From Phormidium tenue FACHB-886 (GTDB lineage Bacteria; Cyanobacteriota; Cyanobacteriia; Elainellales; Elainellaceae), in the NCBI RefSeq assembly GCF_014764505.1, contig NZ_JACXWX010000004.1:186001-250000 (forward strand): a stretch of DNA of 64,000 bases, in the 5' to 3' direction. Under the pieces are notes generated by a model. The model had not been told where the DNA came from. It saw nothing but the letters and a program-made list of their open reading frames with translations, and ran no database searches. The translations under genes were made by a program, and so were the position numbers. Positions 25,309 to 34,141 of the stretch are shown one piece after another. Positions within the stretch are counted from its first letter, which is position 1. Each line of letters starts with the position of its first letter.

Positions 25309-26209
25309 CTGAGTGATTAACCAATCGAATGCTCCAATGACAAGACGTTGTCACAGTTTTTGATGTTTATTTAGACTCTTCCATGTCCTGTCAGCAATAG
25401 CGATAGACTGTCGCGAGTCTGTAACATCCCCGCAACAGATTAAAGTTTTTGGTAATTGCGCCACTTTTTTTGAGACTGCACTATACTCTACAGGTAAGCA
25501 ACTAAACCTGCTTTAGGCGCTATATGTAGTACGAACCGGCAGTCTTGCATCCTAGATACTTTTGCCTAAAAGAGGAAGTCTTTTTTAAATTTAGGCTCAA
25601 TGCCTGGATTCATGCATGTTTGAGGGGTTTTATTTGTAAGTTTAAGCAATTGGATGGAGGAAAGCGATCTTAAGGATTGCTTCAGGTTTTTTGGATTCAA
25701 TCTCAAGACTGAATACCCTATATTGAACAGTGCTTCCTAAATCAGTTTTGAGCTTGACTTAGCTCACGGAGCCAATCAAATTACTCGTTACTGTCGTAAC
25801 TTTTAGAGCAGCATCTACCCAAATTGATGCGGTTTTCTGCATCATTTGTTTATACAGCGTTACTTATTTTTACAATCGCTGAGATGGTTTGCTGATAAGC
25901 ATTTCAGCAATTTAATTTTCAGAGTAGTGATTCTAAGCAACCGGATGTATACTGTTGGCTCGACTCTGAAAACCCAAGAAAAATTAAAGCAAAATTGGTT
26001 GTTCAAGTCGGAGCAAAATGATCTAGAATCTTCCCCACGGCTTTGATGAGATTGTTGAGAACTTCTAGGATCTTTGTACTTGAAAGGTGCTTAGAAGGCT
26101 TCTTAAACCTTGTTATTTATCTTTAAGTGCAGTATCTATTGAGCGGCTAGTTTTATTGCGTCAGCCCCAACAGGTTCAAGTAAACGTTAGTTGTGATGGA
26201 GCGTGAATT
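25309..26209. other. 900-bp leader region upstream of sepF
   Basis: No convincing gene. Visible are a small hairpin (AGACT-gtcgcg-AGTCT near 25406-25421), a promoter-like stretch (TTGAGA then TATACT near 25469-25490) and many stop codons in all frames. The length suggests a distant promoter and a long 5' leader for sepF, but I see no riboswitch consensus. Confidence 0.5.
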
Positions 26210-26809
26210 GTGAACACTATCTTCTCGAAACTGAGAGATTTCGTTGGTCTAAATGAAACCGTTGACTATGATTATGAATATGCAGAAGTAGACGGAGAAG
26301 ACTACCGCAATCTCTATCAAGAAGAGCACCCCCAACCTGTGCCGGAGGAAGAACCCCGGCGACGTAACAACACCAGTAGACTGCGAGAGCGCAGCATTCT
26401 TTCTAGCGAGGCAACTATGGGATCTTCAGTAAGCAATGTGATTGGAATGCCCGGTGCAGCAAATGGCATGTCGGAAGTGATGGTGATGGAACCCCGCACT
26501 TTTGAAGAAATGCCTCAAGTTATTCGAGCGCTGCGCGAGCGCAAGTCTGTGGTGTTAAACCTCACAATCATGGATCCCGATCAGGCACAACGGGCGGTTG
26601 ATTTTGTGGCAGGTGGCACTTATGCGATCGATGGCCATCAGGAGCGAATTGGGGAAAGCATTTTCCTGTTTACGCCGAGTTGTGTGCAGGTGAGTACTCA
26701 ATTGGGTGGTATGGCAGATATCGCCATGCAGCAAGCTCAGATGCGATCGGCTGCTCGTCCGATGACTCCTGCGCCTGCTTGGGGAGCCGATCAAGCTCGG
26801 ATGGCTTAG
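26210..26809 (+). CDS. sepF: Cell division protein SepF (Cdv2/YlmF)
   Basis: A 199-residue protein starting at GTG 26210 with GGAG upstream. It has the SepF layout: an N-terminal amphipathic membrane-targeting helix ([15 protein letters not shown]), an acidic and then Arg-rich linker to about 80, and the core domain ([53 protein letters not shown]). SepF tethers and bundles FtsZ at the division site. The tail contains [17 protein letters not shown], low in complexity. The pipX-pipY-sepF-proC order is conserved in many cyanobacteria. Confidence 0.95.
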   Translation: MNTIFSKLRDFVGLNETVDYDYEYAEVDGEDYRNLYQEEHPQPVPEEEPRRRNNTSRLRERSILSSEATMGSSVSNVIGMPGAANGMSEVMVMEPRTFEEMPQVIRALRERKSVVLNLTIMDPDQAQRAVDFVAGGTYAIDGHQERIGESIFLFTPSCVQVSTQLGGMADIAMQQAQMRSAARPMTPAPAWGADQARMA

Positions 26810-26870
26810 TAGCAGGATTATTTGATGCTTGCAAGAGTAATTTAATCTTGTAGTCTTTATCGCTTTTGCT

Positions 26871-26933
26871 GAAGCTGCATAGATTCAGAGGGCGCACCCC
26901 TCTGGCGTCTACCCTCCGAATCTGTGCAGCTTC
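26871..26933. repeat. Inverted repeat between sepF and proC
   Basis: A 16-bp stem with one G-T pair (26871-26886 with 26918-26933) encloses a second small hairpin (AGAGGG/CCCTCT). No T tract follows, so it is not a standard terminator; RNA processing or transcript stabilisation is possible. The rest of the 337-bp gap shows nothing further. Confidence 0.7.
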
Positions 26934-27146
26934 ATGGGAGATCAGCACTAGTGGTTTTGCTTCTATGCATTGAGATCGCTTTTGCAAGCGGGCTGCTGGT
27001 TTTTAGGCTTTTAGTTAAGTGTGCTGTAAACGTGCTTGTACGTTCAACCTCTTTTGTTAAGCCTTCCAGCTCTGTATTATGGCTTGCTGATCGATTAGCT
27101 TGAGTGTTCATGGCACTCCTAAATTTAAATAGTTTGAGCTAGCACT

Positions 27147-27947
27147 ATGTCAGCAAAGCTTGGCATTATTGGCGGCGGGGTAATGGGGGAAGCTCTGTTG
27201 TCCCGCCTTGTTGCACAGGGAGTTTACTTACCTGCAGAAATTTTGGTGAGTGAACCGCAGGCGCAGCGGCGAGAGTTCTTGGTGCAGCAGTATGGGGTGA
27301 CGGTCACGGTTGATAATCAGGCAGTTGCCTCTGGTGTAGATGTACTGCTACTGGCGATTAAGCCGCAGGCTTTTGAGAGCGTGACGGCGCGATTGCAAGC
27401 GGCTGAGTCTCAACAAGTTGTGTTATCTATTCTGGCGGGTGTGCCCCTGAGTCGTTTGGAGGGGGCTTTTTCAGGTCAACCTGTGATTCGGGCGATGCCC
27501 AACACGCCGGCAACTGTGGGGGCAGGTATGACGGCGATCGCGCTGGGACAGCATGCTCAAGCTGCTCATTTGGAAGCGGCCCGGCGAATTTTTGGGGCGG
27601 TGGGCGAAGTTGTGGAGGTTCCTGAAGGGCTGATGGACGCTGTTACGGGGCTCTCTGGATCGGGGCCTGGCTTTGTGGCGGTGATGATCGAAGCGCTGAT
27701 TGATGGAGGGGTTGCGGTGGGGTTGCCTAGAGCAACTGCGACTCAGCTTGCTTTGCAAACGGTGCGCGGTACGGCGGAGTTGCTGCAAACGACGAATTTG
27801 CATCCTGCTGAGTTGAAGGATCGGGTGACGAGTCCGGGCGGGACGACGATCGCTGGGGTGGCTCGGCTGGAGCAGGCGGGCTTGCGATCGGCGCTGATTG
27901 AGGCGGTGCGGGCTGCTTATCGGCGATCGCAGGAGTTGGGACAGTAG
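27147..27947 (+). CDS. proC: Pyrroline-5-carboxylate reductase
   Basis: A 266-residue enzyme for the last step of proline synthesis, reducing pyrroline-5-carboxylate with NAD(P)H. The N-terminal dinucleotide-binding motif IGGGVMGEAL, the VLLAIKPQ strand, AMPNTPATVGAGMTAIA and the C-terminal signature VTSPGGTTIAG are all present. The length is normal. Confidence 0.95.
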   Translation: MSAKLGIIGGGVMGEALLSRLVAQGVYLPAEILVSEPQAQRREFLVQQYGVTVTVDNQAVASGVDVLLLAIKPQAFESVTARLQAAESQQVVLSILAGVPLSRLEGAFSGQPVIRAMPNTPATVGAGMTAIALGQHAQAAHLEAARRIFGAVGEVVEVPEGLMDAVTGLSGSGPGFVAVMIEALIDGGVAVGLPRATATQLALQTVRGTAELLQTTNLHPAELKDRVTSPGGTTIAGVARLEQAGLRSALIEAVRAAYRRSQELGQ

Positions 27948-27970
27948 AGGGATGTAGGGATGTGTTTGGA

Positions 27971-28043
27971 GGTTCGCTAGGAGTTGGAGCCGAACCGTGG
28001 GGGAGACCCCCACACCTCCTGTCAGGGGACGGACTGCGTCCCC
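27971..28043. repeat. Cluster of small hairpins after proC
   Basis: Three consecutive inverted repeats: GGTTCG/CGAACC, GTGGGGG-aga-CCCCCAC (27997-28013) and GGGGAC/GTCCCC (28025-28043). They directly precede the large palindrome at 28066-28169 and look like a composite of REP-type intergenic elements. Confidence 0.65.
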
Positions 28044-28065
28044 CGGCACCCCCTCCAGATTAGGG

Positions 28066-28169
28066 TATGGCGCTACGCGCATTCGTCAGGACAATTCTTT
28101 TTGTGCAAAAGCCCCGCGTAGCAGGGCTTTTGCACAAAAAGAATCTCGATCTAGGCGTGTAGCGCCATA
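28066..28169. repeat. 104-bp palindromic repeat element
   Basis: A near-palindromic unit. The inner arms (28094-28114 and 28124-28144) form a perfect 21-bp stem with a 9-nt loop. The outer ends are inverted copies of TATGGCGCTAC. The right arm, read on the minus strand, is closely related to the sequence at 42269-42308. It lies between co-directional proC and the PucC-type gene and could terminate proC, but the shared outer sequence argues for a dispersed repeat (MITE- or REP-like). Confidence 0.8.
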
Positions 28170-28355
28170 ATGGTGGGTGGCAAAGGGTTGGGATGCGGAT
28201 GGATTGATGTGGGCTGTGGTTTTTCGGTGAATTGTTTTTGCAGTCGGTGAACTGCTTGGTGATTTACTTAATGAATAAATTTTTGAAGGACGATTGCAGT
28301 CTTATGCTTAAAAAATAGAGTTAAGTCGTTTGCAATTGCTTTTTAAGATTTACTT

Positions 28356-29774
28356 ATGACCCTTGATCCTTCTACCCCCTATTCGCCGGATTCGCTTGCA
28401 CAACCTGCGCTAGCCCGACTCAATCTGTTCACAATGTTTCGGTTGGGTTTATTTCAGATGGGGCTGGGGCTGCTGTCGCTCCTGACGTTGGGTGTATTGA
28501 ATCAGGTGATGATTTCGGAGCTGCGAGTGCCCGGAACGATCGCGGCCGGTACGATCGCGATGTATCAGTTCATTGCGCCTGCTCGGATTTGGTTTGGGCA
28601 ATTGTCTGATGCGAAGCCGATTCGCGGCTATCATCGTACGGGCTATATCTGGGCTGGGATGGCCCTGCAGATCGTTTGTTTGTTTTTGGCGGTGCAGGTG
28701 GTTTGGCAACTGGGCGCTAGCTTGGCAACGGGTTGGACGTTCCAATCGACGGCGTTGACTGCGCTGCTGGCGCTGATGTTTGCGCTGTATGGGCTGTGCA
28801 TTAGCGCTAGCTCCACGCCGTTTACAGCGCTGCTGGTGGATATTTCAGATGAAGATAATCGATCGAAACTGGTGGGGATTGTTTGGTCGATGCTGATGGT
28901 GGGGATTGTGCTGGGGGCGATCGTTGGGCAAAGGATGCTGACCGGGCTGACCCCAGAGACGCTGCAGTCTAGAATTAATTTTCTGTTTGTGGTGTTTCCA
29001 ATCGCTGTGTTTTTGCTGGCAGTGATCGCGACGTTTGGCATTGAGAAAAAATATTCTCGCTATGCCCTGCGATCGACGGTTGCAGAACGCGAAGACCGGA
29101 TCACGCTGGGTCGGGCTTTTCGGGTGTTGACGGCCAGCCCGCAGACTGGCATTTTCTTTGCCTTTTTGCTGGTGATGACGATCAGTCTGTTTTTGCAGCA
29201 GCCTGTACTGGAGCCTTATGCTCGCGAGGTGTTTGGCATGACGATCGCCGAAAGTGCTGGGCTGAACAAGTATTGGGGATATGGAATTCTAGCGGGAATT
29301 GGTATTGCCGGATTTTTGATCGTGCCTCGGCTGGGCAAAAAAACGACGGCAATGCTGGGCTGCTGGTTCACAAGTGCTTGCTTTGTGCTGGTGATTTTGG
29401 CTGGCTTCAGCGAGAGCCAAACGCTGCTAAAAAGCGGGGTGGTGCTGTTTGGTTTGGCGTCGGGGATTTTGACCAACAGTGCAGTTAGCTTAATGTTAGA
29501 TTTGACAGCGGCTGAAACAGCGGGAACGTTTGTTGGGGCGTGGGGATTGGCGCAGGCGATGTCGCAGGCGACCGCAACGGTAACAGGGGGGGCGCTGCTT
29601 GATTTGGGGCGGCAGTTGTTTCAACAGCCTTTTCCGGCGTATAGCGTGGTGTTTGCTTGTGAAGCGCTGGGCATGTTGGCTGCAGTGGCGCTGCTGAGTC
29701 GGGTTAATGTCCAGGAGTTCCGGACGAAGGCACAAAAAGCAATCGCGGCTGTGTTGGAAACGGAGCTGGAGTAG
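28356..29774 (+). CDS. PucC/BCH-family MFS transporter
   Basis: A 472-residue protein with about 12 membrane segments. I recognise the PucC/BCH family from the opening LNLFTMFRLGLFQMGLGLLS, NQVMISELRVPGTIAA, FGQLSDAKPIRGYHRTGYIW and FLIVPRLGKKTTAM. Members occur in phototrophs and are linked with (bacterio)chlorophyll or light-harvesting assembly; the transported substrate is not established. The gene stands alone with its own spacer on both sides. Confidence 0.88.
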   Translation: MTLDPSTPYSPDSLAQPALARLNLFTMFRLGLFQMGLGLLSLLTLGVLNQVMISELRVPGTIAAGTIAMYQFIAPARIWFGQLSDAKPIRGYHRTGYIWAGMALQIVCLFLAVQVVWQLGASLATGWTFQSTALTALLALMFALYGLCISASSTPFTALLVDISDEDNRSKLVGIVWSMLMVGIVLGAIVGQRMLTGLTPETLQSRINFLFVVFPIAVFLLAVIATFGIEKKYSRYALRSTVAEREDRITLGRAFRVLTASPQTGIFFAFLLVMTISLFLQQPVLEPYAREVFGMTIAESAGLNKYWGYGILAGIGIAGFLIVPRLGKKTTAMLGCWFTSACFVLVILAGFSESQTLLKSGVVLFGLASGILTNSAVSLMLDLTAAETAGTFVGAWGLAQAMSQATATVTGGALLDLGRQLFQQPFPAYSVVFACEALGMLAAVALLSRVNVQEFRTKAQKAIAAVLETELE

Positions 29775-29918
29775 GCGGGCTGGACGCGATCACCTCCTAT
29801 CTTTTAAAATTGCATCACTAATGCCAGCCTTAAGCTAAACAATTGCCGACGCGCCCCAATGTAGGCCTAGCCAAAGCGTATACTAGGGAGCAAACTCGAT
29901 AAAGGGCGATCGACCCGC

Positions 29919-30743
29919 ATGGATTGGCAAGAAATTCTCCAGTTTGCAGCAGCCACCACCGAACGAGTCGGGCAGCGGTTGCTTCAGGAGTTTGGGCAGG
30001 CCTCAGCTACCGAAAAGCCAGACGGCAGCTTGGTCACGCGATCGGATCAATGGGCAGATGCAGAACTGCGGCAGGCGATTGCCGCGGCTTTTCCCAGTCA
30101 CGGGGTGCTTAGCGAAGAAACTGAACATATTTTTCCTGATCAAGACTGGTGCTGGATCATTGACCCGATCGATGGCACCACCAACTTTACGCGGGGTATT
30201 CCGCTTTGGGCGATCTCGCTGGGTTTGCTCTACAAAGGAACGCCAGTCTTTGGCTATGTGCATGTGCCACCGTTGCACCAGTCGTTTTATGGCTATTGGG
30301 CAGGCAATTCTGGATTGGATTGCCCCACGGGAGCATTCACCGTTGGTGGAGACGTTGCAGAAGTTCGGCCAATGCACAGCCGCAGCGATCCACCTTCTAG
30401 CAATCAGTTTTTTAGCCTGTGCGCCCGCAGCATTGCGGTTCTGAACAAGCCATTTCCCTGCAAAATCCGGATGCTGGGGGCATCCACCTATAATCTGTTG
30501 ATGGTTGCAGCCGGAGCTTCGCTGGGCGGCGTTGAAGCAACTCCAAAGATCTGGGATATTGCCGCAATTTGGGCGATCGTGCAGGCAGCGGGCGGTGTTT
30601 GGCAAGCGCTGGAGCCAGAGCCAATTTTTCCGCTGCAGGTAGGAGAAGATTATGGCAGCCGCCCTTATCCAACGTTGGTAGTGAGTCGATCGGAGTGGGT
30701 TCCCACGTTTCTGCCGCTAGTAGAGTTTTTGGGAAACCCCTAG
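29919..30743 (+). CDS. Inositol monophosphatase family protein
   Basis: A 274-residue Mg-dependent phosphatase. Motif 1 (WCWIIDPIDGTTNFTRGIP) and motif 2 (KIWDIAAIWAIVQAAGGVW) of the IMPase superfamily are intact, as is the early GVLSEETE metal site. Substrates in this superfamily include inositol phosphates, fructose-1,6-bisphosphate and histidinol phosphate; the sequence alone does not decide. It is convergent with the KDPG aldolase gene (25 bp apart). Confidence 0.92.
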   Translation: MDWQEILQFAAATTERVGQRLLQEFGQASATEKPDGSLVTRSDQWADAELRQAIAAAFPSHGVLSEETEHIFPDQDWCWIIDPIDGTTNFTRGIPLWAISLGLLYKGTPVFGYVHVPPLHQSFYGYWAGNSGLDCPTGAFTVGGDVAEVRPMHSRSDPPSSNQFFSLCARSIAVLNKPFPCKIRMLGASTYNLLMVAAGASLGGVEATPKIWDIAAIWAIVQAAGGVWQALEPEPIFPLQVGEDYGSRPYPTLVVSRSEWVPTFLPLVEFLGNP

Positions 30744-30768
30744 CTGCTTAGCTAGAGCAGATATAGCG

Positions 30769-31413
30769 CTATGCACGCAAACGCTGCATTAGCTGGGCAG
30801 CCTGTTGGCTAATTGCAGCCCAATCTCCCTGGGCGATCGTCTGCTGAGGAAACAGATGCCCCGATAACCCCACCGCAATGGCACCTGCTTGCAAAAAGGC
30901 TTCGGCGTTTTCTGGTGTAACGCCGCCTGTTGGAATTAACGGAATTTGGTTCAGCGCCGCCTGCAGATGGCGAATATACTCTACCCCGCCGACCGCCTGG
31001 ACTGGAAATACTTTGACGCAGGTAGCGCCTGCCTGCCATGCCGCCACAATTTCGCTAGGCGTAAGCGCACCCGGAATGACTGGAACTCGCTCGGTCACGG
31101 CAAGCTGCACCAGCTCTAGATTGAGGTGGGGTGAAAAGAGAAATTGTGCGCCAGATGCAATTGCCAATCGCAGCTCCGAGCGGGTCAGCAGCGTTCCAGC
31201 ACCAATCTGACACTGGGGCAGCTTGTCGCGCAGATGACTGATTAAATCAGCAGGGCGATCGCTATTCCAGGTAATCTCGATCAGCGTCATGCCGCCTTTG
31301 GCAACGGCGGTTGCCATCTGAACGCCTAGCTCAAAGCTGGGGGCACGAATGACGGCGATCGCGCGTTGGGTTTGCAGCATGGCTAACCAGGTGTTTTGCA
31401 GCAGATTGACCAT
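30769..31413 (-). CDS. eda: KDPG/KHG aldolase (Entner-Doudoroff type)
   Basis: A 214-residue class I aldolase that cleaves 2-keto-3-deoxy-6-phosphogluconate to pyruvate and glyceraldehyde 3-phosphate. The Schiff-base lysine lies in ATCVKVFPVQAVGG, the catalytic Glu in LIEITWNS, and QIGAGTLL and PTGGVTPENAEAFLQAGA are conserved. I start at ATG 31413 (MVNLLQNTWLAMLQ); the frame is open to ATG 31461, whose extra 16 residues look unlike the family, and a palindrome covers that upstream ATG. It is divergent from an ArsR-type regulator. Confidence 0.88.
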   Translation of the reverse strand: MVNLLQNTWLAMLQTQRAIAVIRAPSFELGVQMATAVAKGGMTLIEITWNSDRPADLISHLRDKLPQCQIGAGTLLTRSELRLAIASGAQFLFSPHLNLELVQLAVTERVPVIPGALTPSEIVAAWQAGATCVKVFPVQAVGGVEYIRHLQAALNQIPLIPTGGVTPENAEAFLQAGAIAVGLSGHLFPQQTIAQGDWAAISQQAAQLMQRLRA

Positions 31414-31440
31414 AAAAATTCTCAGCGAGCCCTCAACTGC

Positions 31441-31491
31441 TCTTTCTAATTTGACGATCATCTAATTAGATGAGTATAAAATTAGATAAAG
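31441..31491. promoter_or_regulatory. Palindromic operator candidate between eda and arsR-type gene
   Basis: A perfect 16-bp palindrome TCATCTAATTAGATGA (31458-31473) is flanked by further CTAATT/AATTAG half-sites on each side (TTCTAATTTG before, AAATTAGATA after). The cluster lies between divergent start sites and overlaps the upstream ATG of the eda frame. ArsR/SmtB regulators commonly bind AT-rich imperfect palindromes in such positions, so autoregulation by the divergent gene is likely (inference). Confidence 0.55.
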
Positions 31492-31546
31492 CGGCTCTAG
31501 ACGGGCGCAAGGCGATTTTTCACATAAGGAACGGGGTTAAACCATT

Positions 31547-32155
31547 ATGACTACTGCTGAAGCCGTGCAGAGCGAACTGCCAGACTTCCAAACGCTGCTA
31601 GCCTTCTTCAAAGCGCTGGCGAACGAAAGTCGGCTAAAGTTAGTCGGCATTTTGGCACAGCGGGAATGCAGCGTTGAAGAGTTGGCAGCATTGCTGCAGC
31701 TCAAAGAACCAACCGTTTCCCATCACCTCGCCAAGCTCAAAGAATTGAGTTTGGTGCAGATGCGTCCGGTTGGCAATACACACTTTTATCGGCTAGACAG
31801 CGATGCTTTGCTTAATCTCAACAAGGCGATCCTTACATCTGATTCGATCGCCTCACTCTCTCCGGCAATCGGATCAGATGTCTGGGAAGAGAAAATCTTG
31901 AAGAGCTATCTGGAGTCTGGACGGCTCAAAGAAATTCCTGCTAGCCGCCGCAAACGCTTTGTGATACTCAAGTGGCTGGTACGGCAGTTTCAGCCAGAGG
32001 TGCATTACTCCGAGCGGCAGGTCAATGAGCTGATCCAGCATTATCACCCGGACAGCGCCACACTGAGACGAGAGCTCATTGGCTATCAGATGATGCAGCG
32101 AGAGCGTGGTGAGTATTGGCGGCTGCCTGAAGCAAATTGGCAGCAGTTGGATTAG
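31547..32155 (+). CDS. ArsR-type regulator with DUF2087 domain
   Basis: A 202-residue protein. Residues about 15-90 are an ArsR winged helix (FFKALANESRLKLVGIL; PTVSHHLAKLKELSLVQ). Residues about 125-195 are a DUF2087 domain (RKRFVILKWLVRQF; YSERQVNELIQHYHPD; LRRELIGYQMMQRERGEYWR). No metal-binding CxC or His-rich motif of SmtB/ArsR sensors is visible, so it probably senses a non-metal signal. The recognition sequence candidate lies just upstream. Confidence 0.9.
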   Translation: MTTAEAVQSELPDFQTLLAFFKALANESRLKLVGILAQRECSVEELAALLQLKEPTVSHHLAKLKELSLVQMRPVGNTHFYRLDSDALLNLNKAILTSDSIASLSPAIGSDVWEEKILKSYLESGRLKEIPASRRKRFVILKWLVRQFQPEVHYSERQVNELIQHYHPDSATLRRELIGYQMMQRERGEYWRLPEANWQQLD

Positions 32156-32163
32156 TCCCTAGA

Positions 32164-32700
32164 TTAAGGGCGGTGAGTGCGGCGCAGTTCGGTGATTTGA
32201 TCGGCGATCTCCAAAATAGCAGCGGGCATTTCAGGTCCTGTCAGAATCACATCGATCTGGGCAGGACGGTTTTTCAGAAATGCCAGCACCTCTACCTCAG
32301 ACAGTAGCCCAAAGTTGATCGCCAAGCTGAGTTCATCCAACACCACCATGGCGTAGTCTCCTTGCGCTATCACCTGTTGAGTGTGTTCCCAAAGCGATCG
32401 CACTGCCGCAGCATCAGTAGGTTGCACTTCACCAATGCCAATGCATTGGGGTAGGTCACAGCGAATCCAATCTAGGTGTTGCCCAAGACGAACTGGATGC
32501 TGATGCCCTTGCCCAATGCCGCCTTTGAGGAATTGCACAATCAAGACGGGGGTGCCCTGCCCGGCAATTCGCAAGGCCTGCGCCATGACATTAGTAAAGA
32601 AACTGCGGTGTGGGCTGGTGAAGACTTGCACAATCCCCTCAATTGAGTGGGGCAGTGAAGGCTGAATGCTGCGGTGTGGGGCTTCGAGTTGGGAAACCAT
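32164..32700 (-). CDS. BtuR/CobO-like P-loop fold protein with lost Walker A
   Basis: A 178-residue protein of the cob(I)alamin adenosyltransferase (BtuR/CobO) fold. VQFLKGG and the Walker B-like MVVLDELSLAINFGLL match the family, as does the late VDVILTG-type strand (here IDVILTGPEMP). Where BtuR has GNGKGKTT, this protein has SPHRSFFT (residues 29-36), so the phosphate-binding lysine and threonine are missing. It should not bind ATP in the usual way and is unlikely to be a normal adenosyltransferase. I recall cyanobacterial proteins annotated as P-loop NTPase family that share this form. It is convergent with the ArsR-type gene (8 bp apart). Confidence 0.78.
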   Translation of the reverse strand: MVSQLEAPHRSIQPSLPHSIEGIVQVFTSPHRSFFTNVMAQALRIAGQGTPVLIVQFLKGGIGQGHQHPVRLGQHLDWIRCDLPQCIGIGEVQPTDAAAVRSLWEHTQQVIAQGDYAMVVLDELSLAINFGLLSEVEVLAFLKNRPAQIDVILTGPEMPAAILEIADQITELRRTHRP

Positions 32701-33062
32701 TAGAAAACTTCCGAACGAAGGTGAATAGCGAACAGACCTGTAGGCAGGGGCTTTTACAATAGGTGCTCAAAAACTGAGAAAGGGATGGAGGGGCGTGAGC
32801 GCTATTGTCTTAAGGGCTTTTAAAGATAGCTGTTTTTGTTATCCGCTGAACAATGAATTAGTACAAGCGTATAATAATTGATCCATTAAATTTTCAACAG
32901 CAGCGTAAATATAGCGCCTCTTCCTTTGTTTCCTCCATATAAAACACCATATGTGATGGAACGTCAAGAATCGCAGGGAACAGTTCCGCACTGCGGGCTA
33001 AAGCGCTGCCAAAACGGTATACCAAGCAAATCAACATTTTGCTGCTGGGCATTGCTTAACAG

Positions 33063-33121
33063 GGGGATGATTTTTGAGTGAGAGGGGCGCGGAGCGCCCC
33101 TCTCACTCAAAAATCATCCCC
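33063..33121. repeat. Perfect 28-bp hairpin with 3-nt loop
   Basis: The left arm (33063-33090) and right arm (33094-33121) are exact reverse complements of 28 nt, separated by GGA. The loop end reads GGGGCGC-GGA-GCGCCCC. Neither flanking gene ends here because both are transcribed away from it, so it is not an ordinary terminator of a listed gene. No T tract follows on either strand. Confidence 0.95.
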
Positions 33122-33187
33122 GAAATCAGCAACACCTGCTGCTGAGGCGGACTTTTTCCCGTCTTCAACAAAATGCACGATTGGTAA

Positions 33188-33205
33188 AGGACTTGCGTAA
33201 GTCCT
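33188..33205. repeat. Short palindrome AGGACTT-GCGT-AAGTCCT
   Basis: A seven-bp inverted repeat 50 nt before rph. The same AGGACTT/AAGTCCT words form an inverted repeat in the csaB upstream gap, and such motifs recur in cyanobacterial intergenic DNA. Confidence 0.5.
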
Positions 33206-33255
33206 GGTATTCTGAGAACGGGTTTGAAAAGATTTAACATAAATTGGTTTTCGTC

Positions 33256-33978
33256 ATGGTTTGGCAGCGTCCGGATGGTCGGCAAGCAGATCAGCTCCGT
33301 CCTGTGCGATTCGAGCGGCACTTCACGCGATATGCACCGGGATCGGTGCTGACTTGCTGTGGAGAAACGCAGGTACTCTGTACGGTTAGCATTCAGCCTG
33401 GGGTGCCCAAATTTCTGGAAGGAAAAGGGCAGGGCTGGCTAACCGCAGAATACCGAATGCTACCTTCTGCAACTGCACAACGGCAGGCGAGGGAATCTAT
33501 GAAGCTGTCTGGACGCACCCAAGAGATCCAGCGGCTGATTGGGCGTAGCCTGCGGGCAGCGCTAGATATGCAGGTGTTGGGCGAGTGGACGCTCACAGTA
33601 GATGCAGACGTGCTGCAAGCCGATGCCGGCACTCGCACTGCTTCAATTACAGGTGGCTATGTAGCGCTATATGATGCGATCGCTCACCTGCTCGAATCGG
33701 GCAATCTGCATCAGTCCCCGATTTGCAATCAGATCGCGGCTATCTCGGTTGGCTTGCTAGAAGGTGAACCGCTGCTAGACCTGAACTATCCCGAAGACGT
33801 AGCGGCAGACACTGATCTCAACATCGTTCTCAACGATCGCCTGGAAATCATCGAGCTGCAGGGTACTGCTGAGCAAGGCAGCTTTAGCCGATCGCAGCTT
33901 AATCAAATTCTGGATCTAGCCGAAAAAGGCATTAGAGAGCTAATGGAACTGCAGCGGCAGGCGCTGGGGCAAGTTTAA
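33256..33978 (+). CDS. rph: Ribonuclease PH
   Basis: A 240-residue phosphorolytic 3'-5' exoribonuclease that trims tRNA 3' ends. The start [20 protein letters not shown] and the motifs [55 protein letters not shown] and [13 protein letters not shown] are diagnostic. I use ATG 33256 rather than the upstream TTG 33244. Confidence 0.95.
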   Translation: MVWQRPDGRQADQLRPVRFERHFTRYAPGSVLTCCGETQVLCTVSIQPGVPKFLEGKGQGWLTAEYRMLPSATAQRQARESMKLSGRTQEIQRLIGRSLRAALDMQVLGEWTLTVDADVLQADAGTRTASITGGYVALYDAIAHLLESGNLHQSPICNQIAAISVGLLEGEPLLDLNYPEDVAADTDLNIVLNDRLEIIELQGTAEQGSFSRSQLNQILDLAEKGIRELMELQRQALGQV

Positions 33979-34141
33979 GCAGATTTCTAGAATGATTGGG
34001 GGTGAGGGGCAATGTCAGGGCAGGCAGTGCCCCTCTGCTTTGCCTTCCTTCAGAATTACTGAAGCTTGTCGGCGCCAATATAGGCGATCGTTTAGACTCG
34101 ATAGAGCAAAACTAGATATCAAGCATAAAGGCGAATTTACG

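Larger units (their letters stand above)
32701..33255. other. 555-bp divergent intergenic region
   Basis: Between the divergent BtuR-like and rph genes. It holds the 28-bp hairpin at 33063-33121 and a small palindrome at 33188-33205. The remainder is AT-rich with no ORF I can support. Confidence 0.6.

Noticed and set aside
25846-26046. 66-codon ORF in the sepF leader
   Set aside because: No ribosome-binding site, no recognisable motif and composition like the surrounding spacer.
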